NCBI GenBank assembly: GCA_045805805.1
Contig: JBJMKO010000057.1
Coordinates: 1 to 20,794 of the forward strand
Length of the DNA stretch: 20,794 nt
Direction of reading: 5' to 3'
From: VRUE01 sp045805805
GTDB taxonomy: Bacteria; Actinomycetota; Thermoleophilia; Solirubrobacterales; 70-9
Each line of letters opens with the position of its first letter. Positions within the stretch are counted from its first letter, which is position 1. Of the stretch, positions 1 to 9,056 are shown in pieces. The notes beneath the pieces were generated by a model that was not told the DNA's origin, did not search any database, and saw only the letters and a program-made list of their open reading frames with translations. The translations under genes and the position numbers were made by a program.

Positions 1-2454
<2,454 letters not shown>

Positions 2455-2461
2455 TGCGGCG

Positions 2462-2467
2462 ATTCTA
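2462..2467 (-). promoter_or_regulatory. Candidate uvrA -10 element (TAGAAT)
   Basis: TAGAAT lies 7 nt before GTG 2454, so transcription would begin at or next to the start codon, giving a leaderless mRNA. No Shine-Dalgarno sequence precedes either candidate start. The -35 region coincides with the LexA box. Confidence 0.5.
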
Positions 2468-2473
2468 CGCATA

Positions 2474-2487
2474 CGAACAGATGTTCC
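2474..2487. promoter_or_regulatory. LexA (SOS) box upstream of uvrA
   Basis: CGAACAGATGTTCC contains GAAC-N4-GTTC, the core of the LexA operator known in Bacillus and mycobacteria. It sits directly upstream of the proposed uvrA -10 element, where repressor binding would block the promoter. UvrA is a classical SOS gene, which supports the call. The divergent gene at 2528 starts 41 bp away, so LexA could also influence it. No equivalent box was seen in front of uvrB. Confidence 0.75.
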
Positions 2488-2502
2488 CAGGGGAGAACCA
2501 GG

Positions 2503-2552
2503 GGTGACTTCGCCCTTAGTAGCCCATATGCACTCAGAAAGACGAAGTCACC
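2503..2552. repeat. 46-bp palindromic repeat, copy A, spanning a start codon
   Basis: Perfect 10-bp inverted arms GGTGACTTCG (2503-2512) and CGAAGTCACC (2543-2552) enclose 30 nt that contain CATATG with the start codon at 2528. The right arm lies inside codons 6-9 of the gene. The 46-bp core 2505-2550 has the same length and ends as copies at 3452-3497 and 13483-13528. By hand alignment its reverse complement matches copy B at 34 of 46 positions. It could be an operator for the wHTH protein, a REP-like element, or both. Confidence 0.7.
2515..2520 (+). promoter_or_regulatory. Candidate -10 element of the wHTH-nuclease gene (CTTAGT)
   Basis: CTTAGT is followed by 7 nt and then ATG, with no Shine-Dalgarno sequence, so the mRNA is probably leaderless. 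The related gene at 16914-17774 has CTTAAT 6 nt before its ATG, also within a CATATG context. Confidence 0.4.
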
Positions 2553-3454
2553 ATCAGTTGGCGTTGTTGGCGGAGAAGCAGCATGGGGTCGTCTCGGTGT
2601 GGCAGCTTGGGGAACTCGGTTACCCGAAGGGAACTCTCCGGCACGCGCGGAAGACAGGGAGGCTCTATCGGGTTCACCAAGGTGCCTACGCGGTTGGACA
2701 CGCGGCCCTTTCGCAACATGGGCAGGCTCTTGCCGCGGTCCTCAGCTGCGGAGACCGTGCGCTGCTGAGCCACCGGTCCGCGGCCTGGCTTTGGGGCCTG
2801 ACCCCCCGATTTCACGTACCGATTGAAGTCACCGGAGCGAGCCCCCGGCAGACCCGTGCAAGGATCCGAATACACAGCGCCGAGGCCCTCGCTCCCGAGG
2901 ACCGAACCTCGTCGGAAGGCGTGCCCGTCACCGCCGTCCCGCGCACGCTTCTGGATTTTGCAGCGGTGAACCCCTGGTTTCTTCCAAAGGCGCTGGATCG
3001 TGCAGAGCGCCATGGCCTGCTCGACCTCATCGCGATTGACGCGCTGGTGTCGCGCAGTCGCGGCTTCCGGGGGGTGGCTCGTCTGCGGGAGGCGCTCGAC
3101 ATCTACCGCCTCGCGGGGTTCACCCGCTCCGGGCTGGAGCGTCGCTTCCTCGAGCTCGTCCACGATGCCGGCCTGCCGCGCCCGTCAACCAACCTGTTCG
3201 TCGCGGGGTATGAGCTCGACGCCTACTGGCCGGAAGAGCGCTTCGCGGTCGAACTCGATACCTACGACTACCACGGCGGTCACGCGGCTTTCGAGGCCGA
3301 CCGGCTGCGCCAGGAGGACCTGAAGATGGCCGGAATCGAGATGACGCGAATAACCGGAACCCGAATCGACCGCGAACCCCAATCCGTAGCCGGTCGCCTC
3401 CACAACCTCCTATCCCAACGCAGGCGCGACCTCAAACCCCACCCTGCAGGGTGA
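2528..3454 (+). CDS. AbiEi-like winged-helix / DUF559-like nuclease-fold protein
   Basis: A 308-residue protein. Residues about 10-60 resemble the AbiEi antitoxin winged helix: a helix-turn-helix starting at LALLAEKQHGVVSVWQL, then GRLYRVHQGAYAVGH. The middle carries the conserved LLSHRSAAWLWGL stretch. Residues about 200-280 look like a Vsr/DUF559-type PD-(D/E)xK fold: E205, then D231 in YELDAYWP, then VELDTYDYH with E242 and D244. Whether it cuts DNA is unknown. AbiEi proteins of AbiE systems repress their own promoter by binding inverted repeats, but no AbiEii-type nucleotidyltransferase toxin is nearby, so this is a solo gene. I chose ATG 2528 rather than the in-frame start at 2315, because upstream codons lie over uvrA antisense and the homology to the paralogue (16914-17774) begins here. 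The gene is divergent from uvrA, and its TGA stop is the first three bases of repeat copy B. A DNA-binding role is fairly secure. Any phage-defence role is inference. Confidence 0.85.
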   Translation: MHSERRSHHQLALLAEKQHGVVSVWQLGELGYPKGTLRHARKTGRLYRVHQGAYAVGHAALSQHGQALAAVLSCGDRALLSHRSAAWLWGLTPRFHVPIEVTGASPRQTRARIRIHSAEALAPEDRTSSEGVPVTAVPRTLLDFAAVNPWFLPKALDRAERHGLLDLIAIDALVSRSRGFRGVARLREALDIYRLAGFTRSGLERRFLELVHDAGLPRPSTNLFVAGYELDAYWPEERFAVELDTYDYHGGHAAFEADRLRQEDLKMAGIEMTRITGTRIDREPQSVAGRLHNLLSQRRRDLKPHPAG

Positions 3455-3497
3455 CTTCGTGTTTTTGCGCCCAATAGGGCGACTAAACACGAAGTCA
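3452..3497 (+). repeat. 46-bp palindromic repeat, copy B, terminator-like hairpin at a stop codon
   Basis: Perfect 13-bp arms TGACTTCGTGTTT (3452-3464) and AAACACGAAGTCA (3485-3497) enclose a second stem, CGCCC-AATA-GGGCG, so almost the whole element folds into one long hairpin. Its first three bases are the TGA stop of the upstream gene. No U-tract follows, so it is not a classical intrinsic terminator, but it could stop transcription or protect the 3' end. It shares 35 of 46 positions with copy C, including TGCGCCCAATAG in the loop region. Confidence 0.8.
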
Positions 3498-3597
3498 GCG
3501 TTGGTGGCGACGACCGGCGGATGTCGATGGTTAAGGTCGCTTGCGTGGGTCGCAGGGCGCGAGTAGCTTGAGAGGAGAGGCAGGGCTCAGTACTCCG

Positions 3598-3606
3598 AAG
3601 GAGGAG
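3598..3606 (+). promoter_or_regulatory. Strong ribosome binding site of the SnoaL-like gene
   Basis: AAGGAGGAG ends 2 nt before ATG 3609, with its GGAGG core about 5 nt from the start. It fixes this start and shows the gene is translated from a leadered mRNA, unlike its leaderless neighbours. A weak TTGCGT (3541-3546) / TAGCTT (3563-3568) pair upstream may be the promoter. Confidence 0.75.
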
Positions 3607-3608
3607 AG

Positions 3609-3986
3609 ATGTCGAATCTCGACACAGCCCGGTCCGCCTACGAGGCCTTTGGTCGCGGTGACCTGGAAGCGCTGAAGGAGATGATGGCCGAGGACGGCAC
3701 CTGGCTTACCTCCGACGAGCTGCCGCTCGGGGGAGAAAGCCACGGACGCGACGAGATCATCGGGAACTTCGCCCAAATCCCGAGCTACTGGTCGTCGTTC
3801 AGCGTCGAGCCGGAGGAGTTCATCGACGCCGGCGACTGGGTGGTGGTGCGAGGCACTCAGCGGGCGGCCCACAACGGCGACAGCTTCGAGGCGCCGTTTG
3901 CCCACCTGATGAAGTTCGCCGACGGCAGGATCGTGCGCGGCGAGTTCTACGCCGACAGCGCCAAGGCAGCGAAGGTCCTGGCATAG
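3609..3986 (+). CDS. SnoaL-like / NTF2-like protein
   Basis: A 125-residue single-domain protein of the SnoaL/NTF2-like cone fold. The evidence is an N-terminal helix pattern (TARSAYEAFGRGDLEALKEM), then MAEDGTWLT, the GGESHGRDEIIGNF stretch typical of the family, and C-terminal strands (GDWVVVRGTQR, FAHLMKFADGRIVRGEFYAD). Members range from polyketide cyclases to isomerases and scaffolds, so no substrate can be named. There is no signal peptide, so it is cytoplasmic. It follows repeat copy B and is probably transcribed on its own. Confidence 0.85.
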   Translation: MSNLDTARSAYEAFGRGDLEALKEMMAEDGTWLTSDELPLGGESHGRDEIIGNFAQIPSYWSSFSVEPEEFIDAGDWVVVRGTQRAAHNGDSFEAPFAHLMKFADGRIVRGEFYADSAKAAKVLA

Positions 3987-4263
3987 AAGAGCCAGTGGGG
4001 CGCCACGGGCTGCGACCGCGGCGCCCCGTCAAGCCCGGGCAAGAGCACTGGCGACCGAGAGGCGCTCCTCGACCACGGCGCGCTGCATGGCTGGCCCCGG
4101 GTTGGCAACGGCGCGGTGGCCTCCTCGCCAGCGGCGACGCACAGCGATTGCAGCTCGGTCCGCTCGAGAATGCTGTCGGGCAAGTCGCCCGGCTGCAGCT
4201 CAACCACCTCAGCAATCTCCTCGCAGATCGTCACGGGCCGATGCTCTCACGAACGGTAGACAA
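3987..4263. other. Gap between the SnoaL-like gene and the repeat element
   Basis: No convincing gene was found. On the minus strand, GTG 4234 opens a frame whose first ~38 residues look protein-like (TICEEIAEVVELQPGDLPDS and onwards). It then runs into Ser/Pro/Arg-rich sequence. A second minus frame reads plausibly to a TGA at 4029-4031 (AMQRAVVEERLSVASALARA). This could be a small gene broken by a frameshift, but no family is recognised and no ribosome binding site is present. Confidence 0.3.
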
Positions 4264-4376
4264 GGCCGATCCCGGTAGGGGTGGAGCGTCTTGTACTTTT
4301 TCGTCGACCGCACCCGGGCGCCAGCCCAACCCCGATCCACCGAAAAAGTTAAGCGGAACCCCTGCCGGGATGGGCC
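4264..4376. repeat. 113-bp inverted-repeat element, copy 1, behind uvrB
   Basis: The terminal arms 4264-4282 and 4358-4376 (GGCCxATCCCGGxAGGGGT) match at 17 of 19 positions. An inner pair ACTTTTTCG (4295-4303) / CGAAAAAGT (4341-4349) is perfect. Between arm and inner stem one side reads GGAGCGTCTTGT and the other TTAAGCGGA, which gives the element a direction. The centre (4304-4340) is unrelated to that of copy 2. It starts 3 nt after the uvrB stop codon. There is no transposase and no obvious target duplication. Possible roles are a bidirectional terminator, a 3'-end structure, or a MITE/REP-like element. Confidence 0.8.
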
Positions 4377-4379
4377 TCA

Positions 4380-6377
4380 CTACGCCCCCGCGGTCATCCC
4401 GTCCAGATCCCGCCGCAGCTCCCTCAGCTCGTCGCGCAGCCGCGCAGCCTCCTCGAAGCGCAGGTCATCGGCGGCAGCCAGCATCTCCTCCTCGAGGGCA
4501 ACGATCGCTCGCTCCAGCTCGCCCGAATCCGCGAACTCCGCGGCGCGCTTGCCGCGGCGCTTACGCGGCGCCCGGTCCTCCATCGCCAAGAACTCGCTCA
4601 TCTCGGAGATTCCCTTGCGCACCGTCTCCGGGGTGATCCCGTGCTCTTCGTTGTAGGCGAGCTGGATCGCACGGCGGCGGTCGGTCTCGCCGATCGCGGC
4701 GCGCATCGAGTCCGTTTCGCGATCCGCGTACATCAGCACCCGTCCGTTGACGTTGCGCGCCGCCCGGCCGATCGTCTGCACGAGACTGGTCTCGCCACGG
4801 AGGAAGCCCTCCTTGTCGGCGTCGAGGATCGCCACCAGCGAGACCTCGGGCAGGTCGAGCCCCTCGCGCAGCAAGTTGACCCCGACCAGGACGTCGTACT
4901 CGCCGAGGCGCAGGTCGCGGACGATCTGGATCCGCTCCAGGGTGTCGACCTCGGAGTGCAGGTAGCGGACCTTGACCCCGTACTCGAGCAGGTAGTTGGT
5001 CAGGTCCTCGGCCATCTTCTTGGTCAGCGTCGTGACCAGCACCCGGTCACCGGCTTCGGCCCGCGCCTTGATCTCGTTCATCAGGTCATCGATCTGGTTA
5101 CGCGTCTCGCGCACCTCGATCGCGGGATCGACGATCCCCGTGGGCCGCACGATCTGCTCGACGGTCCGGGTCGACTCCGCCCGCTCGAACGGGCCCGGCG
5201 TCGCCGAGACCATCACCAGCCGAGGCACCCGTTCGAGGAACTCGTCGAACTTGAGCGGCCGGTTGTCGATCGCCGAGGGCAGCCGGAAGCCGTAGTCGAT
5301 CAGCGTCTGCTTGCGCGAGCGATCCCCCTCGTACATGCCACCGATCTGTGGGATCGTCTGGTGGGACTCGTCGACGAAGACGACGAAGTCGTCGGGGAAG
5401 TAGTCGATCAGGGTATGCGGCGGGCTGCCCTGGGGGCGGCCGTCGAGGATGCGCGAGTAGTTCTCGATCCCCGAGGTGAAGCCGATCTCTTTCAGCATCT
5501 CGATGTCATAGGCGGTGCGCTGGCGCAGGCGGTGCGCCTCCAGCTGCTTGCCCTCGGCCTCCAGCTCAGCGGTCCGCGAGCTCAGTTCAGCGCGGATTTC
5601 GTCGACGGCCCGGTCCAGCGTCTCGTCCCGGGTCACGTAGTGCGAGGCCGGCCAGACCGAGACGTGGTCGATCGTGTCGAGGATCTCGCCGGTCAACGGG
5701 TCGAAGTGCTGGACGCCCTCGATCTCCTCGCCGAAGAGGGCGATCCGGTAGGCCGACTCGGCATATGAGGGCATGATCTCCAGCACCTCGCCGCGCACGC
5801 GGAAGCTGCCGCGGCCGAGAACCTGATCGTTGCGCTGGTACTGCATTTTGACCAGCTTGCGCAGCACCTCGTCGCGGTCGATCTCATCGCCGACTTTGAA
5901 GAGCTGCATTTTTTCGTTGTAGACCTGCGGCGAGCCGATCCCGTAGATGCAGGAGACCGAGGCGACGATGATCACGTCGCGACGGGCGAAGAGCGCCGCC
6001 GTCGCCGCATGGCGGAGGCGGTCGATCTCGTCGTTGATCGAGGAGTCCTTCTCGATGTAGAGGTCCTGGGCTGGGACGTAGGCCTCGGGCTGGTAGTAGT
6101 CGTAGTAGGAGACGAAGTACTCGACCGTGTTGTCGGGGAAGAACTCGCGGAACTCGTTGCAGAGCTGTGCGGCAAGCGTCTTGTTGTGGGCGATCACCAG
6201 CGAAGGTCGCTGCACGGCGGCGATCGTCGCCGCCATCGTGAAGGTCTTGCCGGTGCCCGTCGCTCCGAGCAGTGTCTGAAACCGCTCCCCCTCCCCCAGC
6301 CCCTCGGCGAGGCCGGCGATCGCCTTCGGCTGGTCCGCGGTCGGCGTGTAGGCAGGATTGAGCTCAAATTCAGGCAC
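4380..6377 (-). CDS. uvrB: UvrB, excinuclease ABC subunit B
   Basis: Complete at 665 residues. UvrB is the helicase-like damage verifier that is loaded by UvrA and recruits UvrC. The sequence shows Walker A GATGTGKT at residues 38-45, the Tyr-rich beta-hairpin that clamps one DNA strand (YFVSYYDYYQPEAYVP, residues ~90-105), the DESH box of motif II, SATPGPFE, the GVNLLREGLDLPEV motif, GRAARN of motif VI, and a C-terminal UVR coiled-coil (from about residue 625). The start is GTG 6377, and the protein then begins like known UvrB. TAAGGT 6 nt upstream can be read as a -10 element or, through AAGG, as a weak ribosome binding site. No LexA box is visible. The stop codon is followed at once by repeat element copy 1. 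Confidence 0.97.
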   Translation of the reverse strand: MPEFELNPAYTPTADQPKAIAGLAEGLGEGERFQTLLGATGTGKTFTMAATIAAVQRPSLVIAHNKTLAAQLCNEFREFFPDNTVEYFVSYYDYYQPEAYVPAQDLYIEKDSSINDEIDRLRHAATAALFARRDVIIVASVSCIYGIGSPQVYNEKMQLFKVGDEIDRDEVLRKLVKMQYQRNDQVLGRGSFRVRGEVLEIMPSYAESAYRIALFGEEIEGVQHFDPLTGEILDTIDHVSVWPASHYVTRDETLDRAVDEIRAELSSRTAELEAEGKQLEAHRLRQRTAYDIEMLKEIGFTSGIENYSRILDGRPQGSPPHTLIDYFPDDFVVFVDESHQTIPQIGGMYEGDRSRKQTLIDYGFRLPSAIDNRPLKFDEFLERVPRLVMVSATPGPFERAESTRTVEQIVRPTGIVDPAIEVRETRNQIDDLMNEIKARAEAGDRVLVTTLTKKMAEDLTNYLLEYGVKVRYLHSEVDTLERIQIVRDLRLGEYDVLVGVNLLREGLDLPEVSLVAILDADKEGFLRGETSLVQTIGRAARNVNGRVLMYADRETDSMRAAIGETDRRRAIQLAYNEEHGITPETVRKGISEMSEFLAMEDRAPRKRRGKRAAEFADSGELERAIVALEEEMLAAADDLRFEEAARLRDELRELRRDLDGMTAGA

Positions 6378-6383
6378 CGGGTG

Positions 6384-6389
6384 ACCTTA
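6384..6389 (-). promoter_or_regulatory. Candidate uvrB -10 element (TAAGGT)
   Basis: TAAGGT lies 6 nt before GTG 6377 and fits TANNNT. The same bases contain AAGG, which could act as a Shine-Dalgarno sequence, so leaderless and leadered readings compete. Confidence 0.35.
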
Positions 6390-6401
6390 GCTGGCGCGTA
6401 A

Positions 6402-6418
6402 CTCGGAGTATGTCCGAG
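6402..6418. promoter_or_regulatory. Dyad between uvrB and the DoxX-like gene
   Basis: CTCGGA-GTATG-TCCGAG is a perfect 6-bp inverted repeat with a 5-nt centre, in the 81-bp space between divergent genes. It could be an operator serving one or both. Its position upstream of the proposed uvrB -10 would suit a regulator site. Confidence 0.35.
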
Positions 6419-6458
6419 AAAAGCGCCAGGGGCCCCTTGCCTGAAAGACTGCGGGACC

Positions 6459-6827
6459 GTGAAGCGCTCTCAGCGACTCCTCGCCGGCTTCTTCGCCTTC
6501 GCCGGGACGATGCATTTCATCATCCCGCGCAGCTACGAAGCGATCATGCCCCCCTCGCTGCCGCGCCATCGCGAGGCGGTCGCCCTCAGTGGCGTGGCGG
6601 AGATCGCCGGTGCCGCAGCGGTGCTGGCGCGGCCGACCCGCCGTTTCGGCCGTTGGTGGCTGCTGGCCCTGCTGCTCGCCGTCTTCCCCGCCAACGTCCA
6701 CATGGCGCTCAACCCAGACCAAGTCAGGGGACTGGACCTGAAACGGATCCCCCGCTGGGCTCTCTGGGCACGGCTGCCGTTGCAACCGCTGGCGATGCTG
6801 TGGGTCTGGCGCGCGACGCGCGACTAA
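6459..6827 (+). CDS. DoxX-like membrane protein
   Basis: A 122-residue integral membrane protein starting at GTG. The N-terminus LLAGFFAFAGTMHFIIPRSYEAIMPPSLP is the typical first helix and loop of small DoxX-family proteins. Further hydrophobic segments follow at AVALSGVAEIAGAAAVLA, WWLLALLLAVFPANVHMAL and the C-terminal LPLQPLAMLWVW, giving about four helices. Members of the family have varied or unknown redox- or lipid-related roles, so function is open. It is divergent from uvrB and has no strong ribosome binding site. Confidence 0.8.
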   Translation: MKRSQRLLAGFFAFAGTMHFIIPRSYEAIMPPSLPRHREAVALSGVAEIAGAAAVLARPTRRFGRWWLLALLLAVFPANVHMALNPDQVRGLDLKRIPRWALWARLPLQPLAMLWVWRATRD

Positions 6828-6833
6828 TTCAGA

Positions 6834-6839
6834 TATAAA
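6834..6839 (+). promoter_or_regulatory. Candidate -10 element of the XRE gene (TATAAA)
   Basis: TATAAA lies in an AT-rich pocket just after the DoxX-like stop codon. Transcription would begin near the first of two 13-bp direct repeats, leaving a ~60-nt leader before ATG 6906. Confidence 0.4.
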
Positions 6840-6845
6840 CGTGCA

Positions 6846-6873
6846 GTTTTGTCTGTAGGTGTTTTGGCTGTAG
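6846..6873 (+). repeat. Tandem 13-bp direct repeats in the XRE leader
   Basis: GTTTTGTCTGTAG (6846-6858) and GTTTTGGCTGTAG (6861-6873) differ at one base and are spaced 15 bp apart. They sit between the proposed -10 element and the XRE start codon. They may be binding sites for the encoded regulator. Confidence 0.6.
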
Positions 6874-6877
6874 AGCT

Positions 6878-6895
6878 TCTGTCTTGGCAGACAGA
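6878..6895. promoter_or_regulatory. Candidate operator dyad in front of the XRE gene
   Basis: TCTGTCT-TGGC-AGACAGA is a perfect 7-bp inverted repeat ending 10 bp before ATG 6906. The half-site TCTGT also occurs in the first upstream direct repeat. XRE-type regulators often bind such dyads in their own promoter, so autoregulation is a reasonable inference. Confidence 0.5.
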
Positions 6896-6905
6896 GAATT
6901 GCCGC

Positions 6906-7154
6906 ATGAAACCACGAGAACGTTTTGCAATCAACCTGCGCAAAGCGCGCCAGAAGAAGGGCGTCTCGCAGGAGGAGCTCGGCTTCCTCTGTGATCTACA
7001 CCGCACCGAGATCTCCCTGCTGGAGCGCGGCGGGCGCGAGCCCCGCCTCGGCACGATCGTCAAGCTGGCCGGCTCGCTCGGCACGACGCCGGAACAGCTC
7101 TGCGAAGGCATCGCCTGGCTTCCCGGCAAGAGCCGGTACCAATTCAAGAAGTGA
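6906..7154 (+). CDS. XRE-family helix-turn-helix regulator
   Basis: An 82-residue protein that is essentially one HTH_3 (Cro/CI-type) domain. After FAINLRKARQKKG comes VSQEELGFLCDLHRTEISLLERG (residues ~20-42) as the helix-turn-helix, then PRLGTIVKLAGSLGTTPEQL. No sensor or catalytic domain follows. The start is ATG 6906. An in-frame start at 6849 would only add residues encoded by the repeat-bearing leader. The gene ends 7 bp from the stop of the convergent minus-strand gene. Its targets are unknown. The dyad and direct repeats upstream suggest it controls itself. Confidence 0.9.
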   Translation: MKPRERFAINLRKARQKKGVSQEELGFLCDLHRTEISLLERGGREPRLGTIVKLAGSLGTTPEQLCEGIAWLPGKSRYQFKK

Positions 7155-7161
7155 CAACGGC

Positions 7162-7686
7162 TTAGGGGAGGAACTGTTCGAGCAAGCCCTGGGCCGGCCC
7201 GAGGAAGCTCTGCGCTTTCTGGAGCAGGGATTCGGCGTCGTTGATCAGTTCGATCGCCTGGTCGAGGGGGATGCTTTGCAGCGTCTGGCGCAGGGGAACG
7301 GCGAGGATCGGGTTTAGAGCACCCGCCTGTTCGGCGTCGTCGACCGCGCGCAGAAGGCCGGCGCGGATCGCCCGCGCGAGCTCGGCGTCGTCGATTCCAT
7401 AACGCTCGGTGAAGCGTTCGCGACCTTCCGGCGTCGCCAGCGCCTGGGCAAGCGTCTCCCGGCTCACTCCCAGCTCGCAGGCCGCTCCATCCAGTGCCGA
7501 AAGCGAGAACTGCTGGGCGATCTGCTCCAGACCCTCGGGGTTGCGCCAGGGCCTGTGCTTGCAGGGGTCCTGCGTCTTCGCCGGCGCGTAGGACGAGCCA
7601 CCCGCGGCAAGGTAGATGCCGACCAGCGCAATGGCGGCGACGATCGCCCCGCCGACCAACAGCCGTCCTCTCAGCACCGCGTTCAC
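7162..7686 (-). CDS. Membrane-anchored protein of unknown function
   Basis: A 174-residue protein with one N-terminal hydrophobic segment (VGGAIVAAIALVGIYLAAGG, residues ~11-30) after a short basic end. It looks like a single-pass protein with an outside domain, or a secreted precursor. The remainder is helical and Ala/Leu/Glu-rich. Two cysteines (CKHRPWRNPEG and AACELGVS) might pair. The LSALDGAACELGVSRETLAQALATPEGRERF stretch resembles a small helical repeat seen in unnamed actinobacterial proteins, but I cannot name a family. Its GTG start overlaps the stop of the transporter gene (GTGA), so the two are probably translated together. It is the last gene of the rpsA-coaE-led string. Confidence 0.75.
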   Translation of the reverse strand: MNAVLRGRLLVGGAIVAAIALVGIYLAAGGSSYAPAKTQDPCKHRPWRNPEGLEQIAQQFSLSALDGAACELGVSRETLAQALATPEGRERFTERYGIDDAELARAIRAGLLRAVDDAEQAGALNPILAVPLRQTLQSIPLDQAIELINDAESLLQKAQSFLGPAQGLLEQFLP

Positions 7687-9056
7687 AGGTCCACCCTGCG
7701 GGCCAGGCCGATCGGGATCAGGGCGAGGAGGCCGAGAATGGCCGCCAGGCCAAACGAGGCGCTGAAGGCATGGGTCGCACCACGGTTGAGCTGCTCCTGG
7801 AGCTCATCGCGCAGCCCCACCACCGCCGCGCGTTCTTCGGGATCGTCCGGCAGCGGATCGAAGGCAGGGCCGATCGTCGGCACCCGCCCCTTCTCTTCTT
7901 CGAGGTGGGACTCGATCCGCTGCGCCAACTCGATCTTCAGCAGCGCCGGAACACGGGAGTCGAGGATCACCGCCGTGCCCGCGTCGATTGCGTCCTGGCG
8001 CTGTTCGGCGATGTCGGCGGTGAAGACAGGCGTCAGCGCGAGCAGGCCGATCACGACGCCGGCGTGACGGGCGGAGATCGTCCAGCCGCCGTGGATGGCC
8101 TGGGGTGCCCGGCCGGCCAGCGCAGTCTCGGTCAAGGCCGAGAGCACCAGGGCCAGTCCGATCCCGACCATGACCTGGGGCGGCACGGTCAGAGCGACCT
8201 CTGCCTTCGGCAGCAGCGCCAGGCCGGCGAGGCCGCCGGAGACGAGGATCGCCCCGGCCGCCGCGCGCGCCCGAGCGCTGGGCACGAGCCGGCCGAAGCG
8301 GCTGCCGAGGAGCGCCGAGAGGGGCATCACGCTGACCACGATCGCGGCACCGATCGGGGTCAGGCGCCAACCCTCGATCAGCAGCAACACGAGCAGGAAG
8401 AGGGCCGCGGCGATCGCGGCCGAGACCATCGCCAACGCCATATTGGCCAGAAGGTGCGGTCGACCGGTTTTCCGCAGCTCCGTGGAGAGCACCCCTGTCG
8501 CCGCCTCGTGCTTGGCTACGGCGAAGATCGGCACCGCCGCGGCCAGGGAAATCGGAACCTGGATCAGGAAGATCGACTGCCAGGAGACGAGCTCGGTCAA
8601 GACACCACCGATGGCCGGGCCAAGCGCGGCACCGGTCGCGCCGGCGGTCACCCAGATCGCCGTGGCTCGCCGCTCCGATCCCACCGTGGCAGGCAGGAGC
8701 TCCAGCACCGCGGTCACAGCTGCCGCGCCGCCGAGCGCCTGCACGCAACGCGCCGCAATCAGGGTGCTGAGCGTTGCCGAGGCGGCACAGGCGAGGCCGG
8801 CGCCGGCGAATACCGCCAACCCGACGGCGGCGGTACGACCGGGGCCGACCCGGCGGGCCAGGTGAGCGGCCGGCACGGCCGCCAGCGCCATCACCAGGTT
8901 GAAGGAGACGAGTACCCAGGTGACACCGGCGACGCTGGTGTCGAGCTCGCGGTAGATCTGGGGCAGGGCGAGGACGACGATCGAGGAGTCGGCCAGCACC
9001 AGGCCGACGGCGATCGCCAGCGCCGTGACGCGCGGTCGGGGGGCGTTGGGGCTCAG
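7683..9056 (-). CDS. MFS drug-efflux-type transporter, DHA2-like
   Basis: A multi-pass exporter of the major facilitator superfamily. The segment LADSSIVVLALPQIYRELDTS is the first-helix signature of 14-helix DHA2 (EmrB/QacA-like) proteins. The long hydrophilic loop before the last helix (about PLPDDPEERAAVVGLRDELQEQL) also fits that group. The substrate is unknown. The start is uncertain. GTG 8999 would remove half of helix 1, and there is no in-frame ATG or GTG further up. CTG 9054-9056 overlaps the upstream stop codon as CTGA, like the ATGA and GTGA junctions on either side, and restores a full first helix (457 residues), so I favour it. In Mycobacterium an MFS gene also lies near uvrB, so this may be part of the old gene order. 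Confidence 0.85.
   Translation of the reverse strand: MSPNAPRPRVTALAIAVGLVLADSSIVVLALPQIYRELDTSVAGVTWVLVSFNLVMALAAVPAAHLARRVGPGRTAAVGLAVFAGAGLACAASATLSTLIAARCVQALGGAAAVTAVLELLPATVGSERRATAIWVTAGATGAALGPAIGGVLTELVSWQSIFLIQVPISLAAAVPIFAVAKHEAATGVLSTELRKTGRPHLLANMALAMVSAAIAAALFLLVLLLIEGWRLTPIGAAIVVSVMPLSALLGSRFGRLVPSARARAAAGAILVSGGLAGLALLPKAEVALTVPPQVMVGIGLALVLSALTETALAGRAPQAIHGGWTISARHAGVVIGLLALTPVFTADIAEQRQDAIDAGTAVILDSRVPALLKIELAQRIESHLEEEKGRVPTIGPAFDPLPDDPEERAAVVGLRDELQEQLNRGATHAFSASFGLAAILGLLALIPIGLARRVDL

Noticed and set aside
2528..3454. Type IV AbiE toxin-antitoxin pair
   Set aside because: Only the AbiEi-like half is present. The next gene is SnoaL-like and has no nucleotidyltransferase signature.
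2503..3497. CRISPR array from the repeated palindromes
   Set aside because: The three copies are far apart, diverged, and not interleaved with equal-length spacers.
6378..6458. LexA box in front of uvrB
   Set aside because: No GAAC-N4-GTTC motif is present. The CTCGGA-GTATG-TCCGAG dyad does not match the SOS consensus.
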